Assembly (NCBI RefSeq): GCF_009296165.1
Contig: NZ_VUAZ01000009.1
Span: 1-60,135, forward strand
Length of the DNA: 60,135 nucleotides
From: Pseudomonas kitaguniensis
GTDB lineage: Bacteria > Pseudomonadota > Gammaproteobacteria > Pseudomonadales > Pseudomonadaceae
Reading direction: 5' to 3'
Positions 9,104 through 17,103 of this stretch are shown piece after piece (the stretch's first letter is position 1; each line of letters begins with the position of its first letter). Made by a program: the position numbers and the translations under genes. The notes under the pieces were generated by a model, which was not told the DNA's origin, ran no database searches, and saw only the letters and a program-made list of their open reading frames with translations.

Positions 9104-9622
9104 TCAAGGTTTGCGCATGAATTGCTCGTGCATTTCGCCGGTCAGCCTCTCGATACGCTCGGTAAGCTGCTTGGTCATTTCCGTCAGGCGGGTGTTTTGC
9201 TCGAGTAATTCCAACAGTTGCTGGGTGGTCTGTTCGGCTTGGGCCTGGCGTTCGGTGTTGGCGACGGCCAGCGCCTCGCGGTGTTGCGCATCGGCGTCGG
9301 ACTGCGCCTTGTCGCGCGCGGCCTGACGCGTCTGGGCCAGCAGGATCAGCGGCGCGGCGTACGCCGATTGCAGGCTGAAGGCCAGGTTGAGCAGGATGAA
9401 CGGGTACACGTCAAAGTGAGTAACGCCAGTGACGTTCAACACCACCCACAGCAGCACGATGGCGGTTTGCGCACCGAGAAAGGTCGGCGTACCAAAGAAC
9501 CGGGCGAAAGCTTCGGCCTTGAGCGCAAAGGTGTCGCTGCCGAAGGTCGGCGCCAGGTGGGCATGGCGTCGATGAAAACGCAGGGGGTCGACGGGTGCGG
9601 CTTCTGGTTTGTCTGGGGTCAT
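9104..9622 (-). CDS. DUF1003 family inner-membrane protein
   Basis: A 172-residue protein with a soluble N-terminus, two closely spaced transmembrane helices (about 50-100, including FLGAQTAIVLLWVVLNV and YPFILLNLAFSLQSAYAAPL) and a C-terminal coiled coil rich in Gln and Glu (about 105-170). This is the layout of the DUF1003 family, whose function is unknown. ATG 9622 (MTPDKPEAAP) fits better than the longer frame, which adds a poorly conserved hydrophobic leader. It is convergent with the LysR gene and appears monocistronic. Confidence 0.85.
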   Translation of the reverse strand: MTPDKPEAAPVDPLRFHRRHAHLAPTFGSDTFALKAEAFARFFGTPTFLGAQTAIVLLWVVLNVTGVTHFDVYPFILLNLAFSLQSAYAAPLILLAQTRQAARDKAQSDADAQHREALAVANTERQAQAEQTTQQLLELLEQNTRLTEMTKQLTERIERLTGEMHEQFMRKP

Positions 9623-9713
9623 GGCGGGCTCGAATGCGGGGCAAAAGACAACCAGCACTATAGACCGAGCCCTCCGGCCAGGCACATGAAGATCGGGTCA
9701 GCGGCTGCCGCGC

Positions 9714-10772
9714 TCACGCGGAATGCGCGACCAGGTTATCGCTGACATTCACCCGGTTGCGGCCAGTGTCCTTGGCCACGTACAGCGCGCGATCCGCAGC
9801 GTTCAGCCACATGGCGGCATTGTTGAAGACGGGTTGAAAGTCCGCCAGGCCAATGCTCAAGCTGACGCGCAATTCTGGAACTTGCGGGTCGCGATAGTTA
9901 CTGAAGTTTTCGCGCAGGCGCTCCATCACTTGCGCGGCGGCAGGCAGGCGCATTTGCGGAAGAATCACACAGAACTCGTCGCCCCCGTAGCGCCCGGCCA
10001 AGTCGTTTTCGCGCAGGTGTTGACGCAGTTCCAGGCTCAATTGGCGCAGTACCGCGTCACCGACGATATGGCCATAGGTGTCGTTGATCTGCTTGAAGTG
10101 ATCAATATCGATCAGGGCGATCGTGGCGTGGCTGTGTTGCTGCCGGCACTTGTGGAACTTGAGGCTCAGCAGGTCTTTCCACGAGCCATTGTTGAGCAGG
10201 CCGGTCAGGCTGTCGACGCGGCTCAGGGCGCTGAGCGCGCGTTTATGTTCCGACAGTTTGATCGCCAACTGATAACAGACCATACCGATGGCCATCGGAT
10301 AAAGCGTCAGTATCGGCAGGCACGTGTAGACCTGAGCAAGGCTGACGTTGGGGTTGAAGGTGATCCCGAACAACGCCCACGCCATGCCGATACCGGCGGC
10401 CTGCGCCAGCAGCCCGCGCAGGAACAAGCGTTTGCCGCCGGCCGCGACGTTGTTCATGGCCGTCATCGACAGCAGGGTTACCGCCGTCAGGGGCGCGAAC
10501 TGCGCGGCCGCTGCCCAAAAGCCGCAAAATAATGAATCGTAGAGCAGGTTGCGCTGTTCGGCCTGGTAGGGAAATGGCGAGCGTATGGACAGCTGGAAGG
10601 CCACATGAGCCCACGCATAGCCATTGAATATCAGCAGCGCCCAGACCCAGCCGGGCATCGCCAATGGGTAAAGGGCGCCCATGACACTGATACAGCCGAT
10701 ACCCAGGCCGATGATCCTTGGCGTGTAGATGCGCCTGGCAAATGAAAGCCCTTTGCCTAGTTTGTTTTCCAT
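9714..10772 (-). CDS. MASE2-GGDEF diguanylate cyclase (AdrA/DgcC-like)
   Basis: A 352-residue membrane enzyme that makes cyclic di-GMP. Residues about 10-175 form several transmembrane helices beginning FARRIYTPRIIGLGIG, the pattern of the MASE2 sensor domain found in AdrA/DgcC. The GGDEF domain follows (about 185-345) with an intact active site, GRYGGDEFCVIL. A product-inhibition I-site RxxD (REND) lies exactly five residues before GGDEF, so feedback inhibition is expected. No EAL domain is present. AdrA-type cyclases commonly stimulate cellulose or other exopolysaccharide synthesis; that role here is inference. It stands alone, downstream of and codirectional with the TetR gene. Confidence 0.92.
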   Translation of the reverse strand: MENKLGKGLSFARRIYTPRIIGLGIGCISVMGALYPLAMPGWVWALLIFNGYAWAHVAFQLSIRSPFPYQAEQRNLLYDSLFCGFWAAAAQFAPLTAVTLLSMTAMNNVAAGGKRLFLRGLLAQAAGIGMAWALFGITFNPNVSLAQVYTCLPILTLYPMAIGMVCYQLAIKLSEHKRALSALSRVDSLTGLLNNGSWKDLLSLKFHKCRQQHSHATIALIDIDHFKQINDTYGHIVGDAVLRQLSLELRQHLRENDLAGRYGGDEFCVILPQMRLPAAAQVMERLRENFSNYRDPQVPELRVSLSIGLADFQPVFNNAAMWLNAADRALYVAKDTGRNRVNVSDNLVAHSA

Positions 10773-10962
10773 AGTGTTCTGGGTCAGCTCTTTTTCGCAG
10801 ATACAACAGCGTTCATCAGCGGTTAAAACCGCGATCGGCCTTTAATGGTCAATATTGTCAGTTATTCGCGCAGGAATAATCAGTGTCCTTCCGGGCCATT
10901 TACACAGTACAACCTGCGAGTAGGCCAAAAACGACCGGGAATGTCGTGGATACAACAGCGCG

Positions 10963-11589
10963 TCAGTGCGGGCGGGGAGTGCTGACTTCGTAGCCGGCCA
11001 GGAACAGGTCGATGGCCGACTCGATAACGTTGGCCTGGCTGGCGGCGTCGAGCACAGGTTGGCCCAAGGTGATCTGGGGCCAGAAGGCGAACGCTTTGAG
11101 CAGGCTTTGTATCTGGTGCGCCGCGAAAGCCGGATCGGTGCAGCACAGGCGGCCATCCTCGTGGGCGGCGCGTACCCACTGGGTGAAACCCTCTTCGCGT
11201 TTACTCAGTCGGTTGACCATGTTCTGCGCGCGTTCCGGTGAATGGATGGTGGCGGCAATCGCGACACGGGCCAGGTCGAGGAAATTGGCGTCCGACATCA
11301 TTTGCATCTTCGCCTGCAGCAAGCCGCGCAATTGGTCGCGCAGCGGGCGGTCGCTGGCGTAGCTCACGTCCAGTTGCGCAACGCTGCTGGCCCACAACTG
11401 GTGGAGGATTTCGGCAAACAACTCTTCCTTGCTCGGGAAGTGGTTGTACACCGTACGTTTGGAAACGCCGGCGGTGGAGGCGATTTTGTCCATGCTGGTG
11501 ACCTCGAACCCGTTAACCCGAAACTCGGCGATAGCCGCTGCCACGATGGCTTCGCGTTTGCGGTCGGTGAGGCGTAGTGGGGCAGTCAT
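10963..11589 (-). CDS. TetR/AcrR family transcriptional regulator
   Basis: A 208-residue repressor. The TetR helix-turn-helix is at residues about 10-60: IVAAAIAEFRVNGFEVTSMD, then IASTAGVSKRTVYNHFPSKE. The C-terminal ligand-binding and dimerisation domain is typical of the group with a TetR_C_33/AefR-like C-terminus. An alternative ATG lies three codons upstream. It is divergent from the metallo-hydrolase gene. The gap between them holds repeated AGTGTAATTT half-sites, so the protein most likely represses both itself and the hydrolase. The inducer is unknown. Confidence 0.9.
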   Translation of the reverse strand: MTAPLRLTDRKREAIVAAAIAEFRVNGFEVTSMDKIASTAGVSKRTVYNHFPSKEELFAEILHQLWASSVAQLDVSYASDRPLRDQLRGLLQAKMQMMSDANFLDLARVAIAATIHSPERAQNMVNRLSKREEGFTQWVRAAHEDGRLCCTDPAFAAHQIQSLLKAFAFWPQITLGQPVLDAASQANVIESAIDLFLAGYEVSTPRPH

Positions 11590-11612
11590 GGATAACATTC
11601 GGCTCTAAAGGC

Positions 11613-11703
11613 AAATTACACTCGGTAGTTTACTTGCTCCGGGTTTTGTTGCAATCTAGAAACTACACTGTGCAGTGTAATTTATACGCGCAGTGTAATT
11701 TAT
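11613..11703. promoter_or_regulatory. Probable TetR operator cluster
   Basis: The half-site AGTGTAATTT occurs at 11674-11683 and 11692-11701, and its reverse complement AAATTACACT at 11613-11622. TACACTG-TG-CAGTGTA (11664-11679) is a perfect inverted repeat around two bases, and the 14-mer GCAGTGTAATTTAT is repeated at 11672 and 11690. All lie between the divergent TetR and hydrolase genes, as expected for an autoregulatory operator. Confidence 0.75.
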
Positions 11704-11729
11704 GAGCGGACCGTAGGAGTCACCCGGTA

Positions 11730-12713
11730 ATGGCCACGATTTCAAACCGTCTCGCCCGCAAGCCCACCGTGCGCAAACCCGCTGAGCGCGAGCAAGGGCA
11801 CTTCACCAACGATGCCCCGGTGGAGCACGGTGGTGTTGGCAAGACGTTGCGTATTTTCTGGAACATGCTTTTCAACAAACCGCGCAGTACGCGGCCGGTG
11901 GGCAAAATCCCGGTGCAACCGCTGACGCGCGAGCAACTGTTGGCCGCGCCTGATCACAGCGTATTCCGCCTGGGGCATTCGACCGTACTGCTGAAAATGC
12001 GCGGTAAATTCTGGGTGACCGACCCGGTGTTTGCCGAGCGCGCTTCACCGTTCAGTTGGGCCGGGCCCAAGCGTTTCCACGCGCCGCCCATCAGCCTCGA
12101 AGACCTTCCGCCATTGGAAGCCGTGATTCTTTCGCACAATCACTATGACCATCTTGACCGCCAGGCCGTGGTCCAACTGGCCGATAAAACCCGTTACTTT
12201 CTGGCCCCGCTTGGCGTAGGCGACACCTTGGTCAAATGGGGCGTGGACGCCAGCAAAGTACGCCAACTGGATTGGTGGGAAGGCACTGAGGTCGATGGCA
12301 TTCGTTTTACCGCCACACCGGCCCAGCATTTTTCCGGGCGTGGCTTGTTTGACGGCAACCAGAGCCTATGGTGTTCGTGGGTGATGATCGACGGCGCGCG
12401 GCGGATTTTTTTCAGCGGTGACACGGGTTATTTCGATGGCTTCAAACGTATCGGCGAACAGTACGGGCCGTTTGACCTGACGCTGATGGAAACAGGTGCT
12501 TACAACGTCGACTGGCCGCATGTACACATGCAGCCGGAGCAAACCCTGCAAGCGCATATCGACCTCAAAGGCCGCTGGCTGCTGCCGATTCACAACGGCA
12601 CTTTCGACCTGGCGTTCCACGCGTGGCACGAGCCGTTCGACCGCATCATGGCCCTGGCGTGGGAGCGCAACGTGTCGATCACCACGCCGCGATGGGGCAG
12701 GCGTTCAGTTTGA
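11730..12713 (+). CDS. MBL-fold metallo-hydrolase (UlaG/NAPE-PLD-like)
   Basis: A 327-residue metallo-beta-lactamase-fold enzyme. The zinc-binding motif HxHxDH is present as SHNHYDHLD near residue 135, with further ligands in ATPAQHFSGRG, FFSGDTGYFDGF and PIHNGTFDLAFHAW. The closing sequence and overall layout resemble the NAPE-hydrolysing phospholipase D/UlaG group rather than beta-lactamases. A proline- and arginine-rich N-terminal 40 residues precede the domain. There is no signal peptide. It is divergent from and probably repressed by the TetR gene. A role in lipid or lactone hydrolysis is inference. Confidence 0.87.
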   Translation: MATISNRLARKPTVRKPAEREQGHFTNDAPVEHGGVGKTLRIFWNMLFNKPRSTRPVGKIPVQPLTREQLLAAPDHSVFRLGHSTVLLKMRGKFWVTDPVFAERASPFSWAGPKRFHAPPISLEDLPPLEAVILSHNHYDHLDRQAVVQLADKTRYFLAPLGVGDTLVKWGVDASKVRQLDWWEGTEVDGIRFTATPAQHFSGRGLFDGNQSLWCSWVMIDGARRIFFSGDTGYFDGFKRIGEQYGPFDLTLMETGAYNVDWPHVHMQPEQTLQAHIDLKGRWLLPIHNGTFDLAFHAWHEPFDRIMALAWERNVSITTPRWGRRSV

Positions 12714-12896
12714 GCCTGCCTGAACGTGGGCATGCTTGGTGGTTGGACGTAGAAACCGAGAGCGCAACGGAACACGCCGCAGGCTAGTCTTGGGCATGCT
12801 GCGAAAAAAGGAGTTTTCAGCGTGTTTCAGGCCTACGACAAACCTCGGATGAGAGTGCGATGATCCCGTGAAAGTTATTCTCGGGGTGCAGTTCAG

Positions 12897-13610
12897 GTGG
12901 AAAAAGAGTGTAGGAAGTATTGGCAATCAGGTATGCCCTGTCACCAAGGGGCTTCATTGCCATTGACGGGGTCGGACGCAGCGCCGTCCCAAGCCGATAA
13001 AGCGCGCCAGGGCGGTATCGTCTTTGCTGGCGAGCACCATGGAGGCGTCGTTCCAATTCCCGGCTACAACGCGTTGCCTCCCTTGATGAGGTCCGCACGT
13101 GACCCGTCCTTGTTACTCAACGCCTTGAGCGGTATCGACCCCACAGGCCCGGTGATGGTGGAAGTGCCCTTGGTGCTGAATAACACCACCTTCACCGCGA
13201 CCCAATTGTTCTCGGGGTGGCGAATCGGTTTCGCTGACCGCTATGTATGCAGCGGTCAGGGCAGCCCTGCTTACCACAGCGCTGCCATGCGCCGAGCCTT
13301 CGACATCCTGCGCCAGGCCGGTGCGCGATTGGTGCCGGTCAACGCTCAACGCGCGCATGGCAGCGTTCAATTCACGCCGAACAGTCGTAATGAAATCGAT
13401 GAGCTAGTGGCCGAGCATCTTCTGGACGCCTTGATGTCTGACGGCAAGAGCGCCGCGTTTCATGGTGCTTGCCGAAGCGGTCATGCCTCTCTTTGCGACA
13501 CGTTGGAGGATGGCACGCAGCTCTGGTTTTATGGCCCATCCTGGTCACGTGATACGTTGCCCACCTTATTGGATATGTATCGACGGATCAGCGCGTGTGC
13601 GCCCAATTAA
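12897..13610 (+). CDS. Hypothetical protein, possibly a truncated enzyme
   Basis: An open frame of up to 237 codons (GTG 12897; first ATG 12933). From about residue 38 it has clear protein character: GIVFAGEHHGGVVPIPGYNA, then VPLVLNNTTFTATQLFSGWR and ILRQAGARLVPVNAQR. The last 60 residues (ALMSDGKSAAFHGACRSGH) are faintly reminiscent of amidase-signature enzymes, but no active-site motif can be identified. The N-terminus has weak coding character. Just upstream a good Shine-Dalgarno (AAAAAGGAG) precedes GTG 12821, which opens a frame of only 13 codons. The gene may therefore be the 3' part of a decayed longer gene. Function not assigned. Confidence 0.5.
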   Translation: MEKECRKYWQSGMPCHQGASLPLTGSDAAPSQADKARQGGIVFAGEHHGGVVPIPGYNALPPLMRSARDPSLLLNALSGIDPTGPVMVEVPLVLNNTTFTATQLFSGWRIGFADRYVCSGQGSPAYHSAAMRRAFDILRQAGARLVPVNAQRAHGSVQFTPNSRNEIDELVAEHLLDALMSDGKSAAFHGACRSGHASLCDTLEDGTQLWFYGPSWSRDTLPTLLDMYRRISACAPN

Positions 13611-13671
13611 CTGAGCAACGCGTAGAAGCTGCGTGCGCACGGTTTACACTCACTGCCATGGAGGGACCGCC

Positions 13672-14229
13672 ATGGCCTGTAAAATCCACATCCTCGGCGC
13701 GGCAGGTGCCGGCACCACGACGCTGGGCAAGGCCTTGGCCGAGCACCTGAACGTTGCTTATTTCGACTCGGACGACTTTTACTGGCAGCACACCGTGCAG
13801 CCGTTCACCGTCGCCCGGCTGCGCGATGAACGCACCCGCCTGTTGCTGGCACAAACTGCCGGCCTTGAAGGCTGGGTGTTGTCCGGCTCACTGTGCGGCT
13901 GGGGCGATGCCATGATCGAGCAGTTCACCCAAGTGGTGTTTTTGCGTGTAGAGCCGCACGTGCGCCTGCACCGTCTGCGCCAGCGGGAAGTGCAACGCTA
14001 CGGCGACCAGATTCTGCAAGGCGGCAGCCGCCATGAAAACAGCGTGGCCTTCCTCGCATGGGCGGCGCGCTACGATTGCGGCAACCACAGCCTGCGCAGC
14101 TTGCGTCGGCATGAAAGCTGGTTGAAGCCGCTGACCTGCCCGGTGATCCGGCTGGACGCTACGCACCATTCGGCTGAGGCGTTGGTGACTCAAGTGATGC
14201 GCTTGTTGAGTTCATCAACCGCGAGATGA
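13672..14229 (+). CDS. Adenylate-kinase-like P-loop protein
   Basis: A 185-residue soluble protein starting MACKIHILGAAGAGTTTLGK. The glycine-rich loop has the spacing of a P-loop but carries threonine where Walker A lysine is expected (GAGTTT), a variant seen in a family of small AAA/adenylate-kinase-like proteins. Later landmarks are DSDDFYW, where an LID or substrate-binding aspartate is usual, and VLSGSLCGWGD before a Walker B-like VVFLRVE. The substrate is unknown. GGAGGGA ten bases before ATG 13672 fixes the start. Its 3' end overlaps the convergent XRE gene by about 70 bp. Confidence 0.75.
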   Translation: MACKIHILGAAGAGTTTLGKALAEHLNVAYFDSDDFYWQHTVQPFTVARLRDERTRLLLAQTAGLEGWVLSGSLCGWGDAMIEQFTQVVFLRVEPHVRLHRLRQREVQRYGDQILQGGSRHENSVAFLAWAARYDCGNHSLRSLRRHESWLKPLTCPVIRLDATHHSAEALVTQVMRLLSSSTAR

Positions 14230-14539
14230 TGCCTTGTGCGGCCGGTTCTGCAGGCGCTGCGTCGAACCTGCGCGCACTCATGCCCCAACCCGGCGCGAAC
14301 CCCGGAAAAAACACCAGTCCTTCAGCCTCCAACCGAAACGCCAACGCCAACCGGGTGTCATCATCCACATCGCCCTGGCTTTCGAAGCGTTGCAGCGCTT
14401 CTACCGCCACGCCAGCCTGGCTGGCCAGGTTTTCACGGCTCCAGCCCAGCATCGCGCGGGCCTGCACACTGTGCTTGGCGGTAAATTGATGCAGGACGAT
14501 CTGCTGTTCTACGAAAGAGCTCATTGCCAGAGAGTGCAT
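14159..14539 (-). CDS. XRE family helix-turn-helix protein
   Basis: A 126-residue DNA-binding protein with an XRE/Cro-type helix-turn-helix at residues about 25-60 (ARAMLGWSRENLASQAGV, then VEALQRFESQGDVDDDTRLAL). The C-terminal part (LEAEGLVFFPGF) is typical of small XRE regulators of phage or toxin-antitoxin origin. GGAG eight bases before ATG 14539 supports this start. A palindrome matching the SOS box lies about 40 bp upstream. The gene follows a hypothetical gene on the same strand, and its 3' end runs into the convergent P-loop gene. Target unknown. Confidence 0.82.
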   Translation of the reverse strand: MHSLAMSSFVEQQIVLHQFTAKHSVQARAMLGWSRENLASQAGVAVEALQRFESQGDVDDDTRLALAFRLEAEGLVFFPGFAPGWGMSARRFDAAPAEPAAQGIISRLMNSTSASLESPTPQPNGA

Positions 14540-14577
14540 GGGTGTTCTCCAGGTTCGACGGGGGAGGGCAAACTATA

Positions 14578-14593
14578 CTGTGTTTTTGTACAG
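14578..14593. promoter_or_regulatory. SOS-box-like palindrome upstream of the XRE gene
   Basis: CTGTGTTTTTGTACAG matches the LexA consensus CTGT-N8-ACAG exactly in both arms and is extended to ACTGT/ACAGT. On the minus strand it is followed by TATAGT, a plausible -10 element for the XRE gene. It could bind LexA or the XRE protein itself. Confidence 0.55.
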
Positions 14594-14644
14594 TTGTTTT
14601 GACCGCTCATCAACTGGATGTATTTTTTGCGCGCACGGCTTGCG

Positions 14645-15604
14645 CTACCCGTGATCTGCCTGCAACCCCGGGGCCTCCCGAATGATCAGGTGGTCCAAGT
14701 TCTCGATATTCGCGCTGAACACCCCGAACGTCTGCTCGGGGTTCTTTTGGCTCGGCACCTGTTTCAGCTCCGGCGTTACGCCGTAAAAGAAGCAATACAA
14801 CACCCGTTCACTGCCCGCTGCGGCCTTGATCTGCTCCAGGAAGGCGCTGCGCTTGCGATAGTTCTCGATGAGCTTTTTGCTCAAGTAAACGTTGACCGAA
14901 TAGGGCTTTTTGTCGAGCCATACCTTTTTTTCGAAGTCGATGCGAAAGCTGCTGGTGTAGTCCTTGATCGCTTTGATTTTGCCCCAGTAGATCAGGCCCT
15001 TGTTGTCTTGCAGGTATTCGATTTTCTTGAAAAACGTCCAGTAGGTAGCGCTGTGGTCGCCGATCTTCAGCGGCATGCGTTTGAGTGTGTCCTTGTCGTC
15101 AATATTCGACACATAACATTCCACCGGGTGGGCGAACACGCTGGTTTTGTCCGGCGTGGCGTCGCTGCTGGTGTGGGCCGTGGCGGCACGCTTCGAAGGC
15201 GCTTGCGGCGGGGCTTGTGAGACGTTGCCCTCGGTGCCTGCCAGAGGCGGTTTACGTGGGTACTCACGCCGTGTGAGCAAAAATTCCGAGGGGAAATTGT
15301 CCTCGCGCTCGTCGTCATTTTCAGCGCTCGCGGCCTTGTGCGTGCTGGCATAGCGGCAGCCGTCGATATGCCGAGTGCTGGTCTTGTTCTTGAAGTGGGG
15401 CGTGCGCAGGTAATTGACGTTTTTCGCGTTGAACGTGCTCAGCACATTGCCCGTATCGAACGCCGCACGGCAGGCATCGTTGGGGCACAGGAAGCTGTCC
15501 TTGTCGGAATCGAACGGGTTGGTTTCGTCGAAATTCAAGTCTCGTACGTCGTAGATCGACAGCTTTTCATCGAGACTCAGGCTGTACGCCGTGTCGAATT
15601 TCAT
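14645..15604 (-). CDS. Hypothetical protein with CoiA-like Cys/His N-terminus
   Basis: A 319-residue soluble protein of unknown function. The N-terminal third carries CPNDAC (Cys40, Cys45), PHFKN (His70) and HIDGC (His79, Cys83), the order and spacing of the zinc-site-like region in CoiA-type competence proteins. A polar, alanine- and proline-rich linker (about 85-175) separates it from a second compact domain (about 180-310; ECYVSNIDDKDTLKRMPLKI is typical) with no recognised motif. The composition is somewhat less GC-biased than that of its neighbours. It lies upstream of the XRE gene on the same strand, but the SOS-like promoter between them suggests separate transcription. Confidence 0.65.
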   Translation of the reverse strand: MKFDTAYSLSLDEKLSIYDVRDLNFDETNPFDSDKDSFLCPNDACRAAFDTGNVLSTFNAKNVNYLRTPHFKNKTSTRHIDGCRYASTHKAASAENDDEREDNFPSEFLLTRREYPRKPPLAGTEGNVSQAPPQAPSKRAATAHTSSDATPDKTSVFAHPVECYVSNIDDKDTLKRMPLKIGDHSATYWTFFKKIEYLQDNKGLIYWGKIKAIKDYTSSFRIDFEKKVWLDKKPYSVNVYLSKKLIENYRKRSAFLEQIKAAAGSERVLYCFFYGVTPELKQVPSQKNPEQTFGVFSANIENLDHLIIREAPGLQADHG

Positions 15605-15672
15605 AGGGCTCGGGTCCGTGAGATACGTAGCTGGATATTACCCAAATATCCGCGGTGATGGAGATCGAAAAA

Positions 15673-15762
15673 TGTGGGAGGGGGCTTGCTCCCGATAGCG
15701 GTGGTTCAGCCGGCAAATGGGCTGATTGACACGCCCTCATCGGGAGCAAGCCCCCTCTCACA
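15673..15762. repeat. Intergenic inverted repeat (TGTGGGAG family)
   Basis: TGTGGGAGGGGGCTTGCTCC at the left and GGGAGCAAGCCCCCTCTCAC at the right are near-perfect reverse complements. It lies between the 3' end of the MFS gene and the upstream region of the hypothetical gene. Confidence 0.87.
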
Positions 15763-16938
15763 TTAGAGAGGCGGTATTGCAGACACGCGGCGGCCACTCA
15801 GGAAGCACAAGGTGCCGCCCACCGCCGTGAGTGCACCCAGCGCATAGAACATGCTGGTGGGCGCAGCGTTTATCAGCAGGTAACCGCAAATCATCGGGCT
15901 CAGCGCCCCACCAAAGGCGGCCAGGTTCTGCGCGCCGTAGTAACTGCCGCGCAGTGCATCGGGTGCGAGGGTGTCGATAAACAGGAATTCCGACGGGTAG
16001 ATGATCATCTCGCCCAAGGTGAACACGAACATCGCTACGCACCAACTGACCAGGCTGTGGGCCTGGCTGAACCCGATCAGCCCGGCAATAAACAGCAAAC
16101 TGCCGAGCACGATCCAGTAACGCAATTGCTCGCGCTTGAGAAAACGGCCGATCTGGTACTGCAGCACAATCACCGTGATCGCATTGCACGCCAGCACCGC
16201 AGACAAGATTTTCAGTGCCTGCTCAGGCCGGTAGGCCACCAGCAAAAACTGCGACAGGTACAGCGTATAGCGCCCATGAACAATGGTGCTTAACAGGCTG
16301 CCGCAGGTGAACAAAATCAGCGTGCGGTCGCTGCGCAAGGTGCGCAAGGTGCTGAGAAAACTCAACGGCGTATAGCTGCTATCGCGTTGGGTGGGCGCGA
16401 TGCCGATCATCAGGAACAGGCTGCCAAATGCAATGGCACTGGCGATCAGGAAGGGCGCCTGCGGCAAGTGCCCGGCGATCACCACGCCGAGCATCGGGCC
16501 GGTGGCGTAGCCGACGTTGGTCAGGGTATAGCGCAACGAAAACACTTTGGCGCGATCACCCACCGGCAAGTTCTCGCTGATGATGGCCTTGGAGCCAATC
16601 AGGAACAGCGCCGACGCGGCTTCGGTGATCACCAGCGTCAGCGTGGTGAGGTAGAGGTTGCTGGCAAAGGTCAGCAACAAAAAACCGATCGAGCTGGAGA
16701 GCATGGCCAGGATCAGCAACATGCGTTTTTCCAAGCGGTCGATGATGTAGCCGCCGTAGAGGCCGAGCAATGTGGCGATGAACACGGCGAGGCCCATCAA
16801 CAAGCCGATGTCTTGCTGGTTGAGGCCAAGGCGTGTGCTCAGCCACAGCGCCAGCAACGGGCTGGTCATCGCGCGGCTGACCACCACGGTCACCGAGCAA
16901 ATCATCAGGCGGCGGATTACCAGCGAATAGGTGGCCAC
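15763..16938 (-). CDS. MFS transporter, YdeE-like
   Basis: A 391-residue major facilitator with twelve predicted membrane segments. The loop between helices 2 and 3 reads GGYIIDRLEKRMLLI, the MFS signature region. Overall similarity is to the YdeE group of small-molecule or peptide exporters; the substrate is unknown. GTG 16938 is proposed as start because AAGGAA lies about ten bases upstream and the first helix follows directly. The longer open frame (to ATG 17025) would translate part of an intergenic repeat. The last codons abut another copy of that repeat family. Confidence 0.83.
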   Translation of the reverse strand: MATYSLVIRRLMICSVTVVVSRAMTSPLLALWLSTRLGLNQQDIGLLMGLAVFIATLLGLYGGYIIDRLEKRMLLILAMLSSSIGFLLLTFASNLYLTTLTLVITEAASALFLIGSKAIISENLPVGDRAKVFSLRYTLTNVGYATGPMLGVVIAGHLPQAPFLIASAIAFGSLFLMIGIAPTQRDSSYTPLSFLSTLRTLRSDRTLILFTCGSLLSTIVHGRYTLYLSQFLLVAYRPEQALKILSAVLACNAITVIVLQYQIGRFLKREQLRYWIVLGSLLFIAGLIGFSQAHSLVSWCVAMFVFTLGEMIIYPSEFLFIDTLAPDALRGSYYGAQNLAAFGGALSPMICGYLLINAAPTSMFYALGALTAVGGTLCFLSGRRVSAIPPL

Positions 16939-17002
16939 GGTGGCTCTAATTTCCTTATTAGTTTCCAAGACAATACAGATCAAAATATGAGCACAGCTCG
17001 AC

Positions 17003-17090
17003 TGTGGGAGGGGGCTTGGTCCCAATAGCGGTGGGTCAGATAACCCAATACTGCCTGGCTTGCCGCCCTCGCAGGCAAGCCAGCTCCCAC
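17003..17090. repeat. Intergenic inverted repeat (TGTGGGAG family)
   Basis: Left arm TGTGGGAGGGGGCTTGG, right arm GGCAAGCCAGCTCCCAC. The arms are less well matched than in other copies. It separates the ABC transporter cluster from the MFS gene. Confidence 0.75.
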
Positions 17091-17103
17091 CTTTAGAATC
17101 GTA

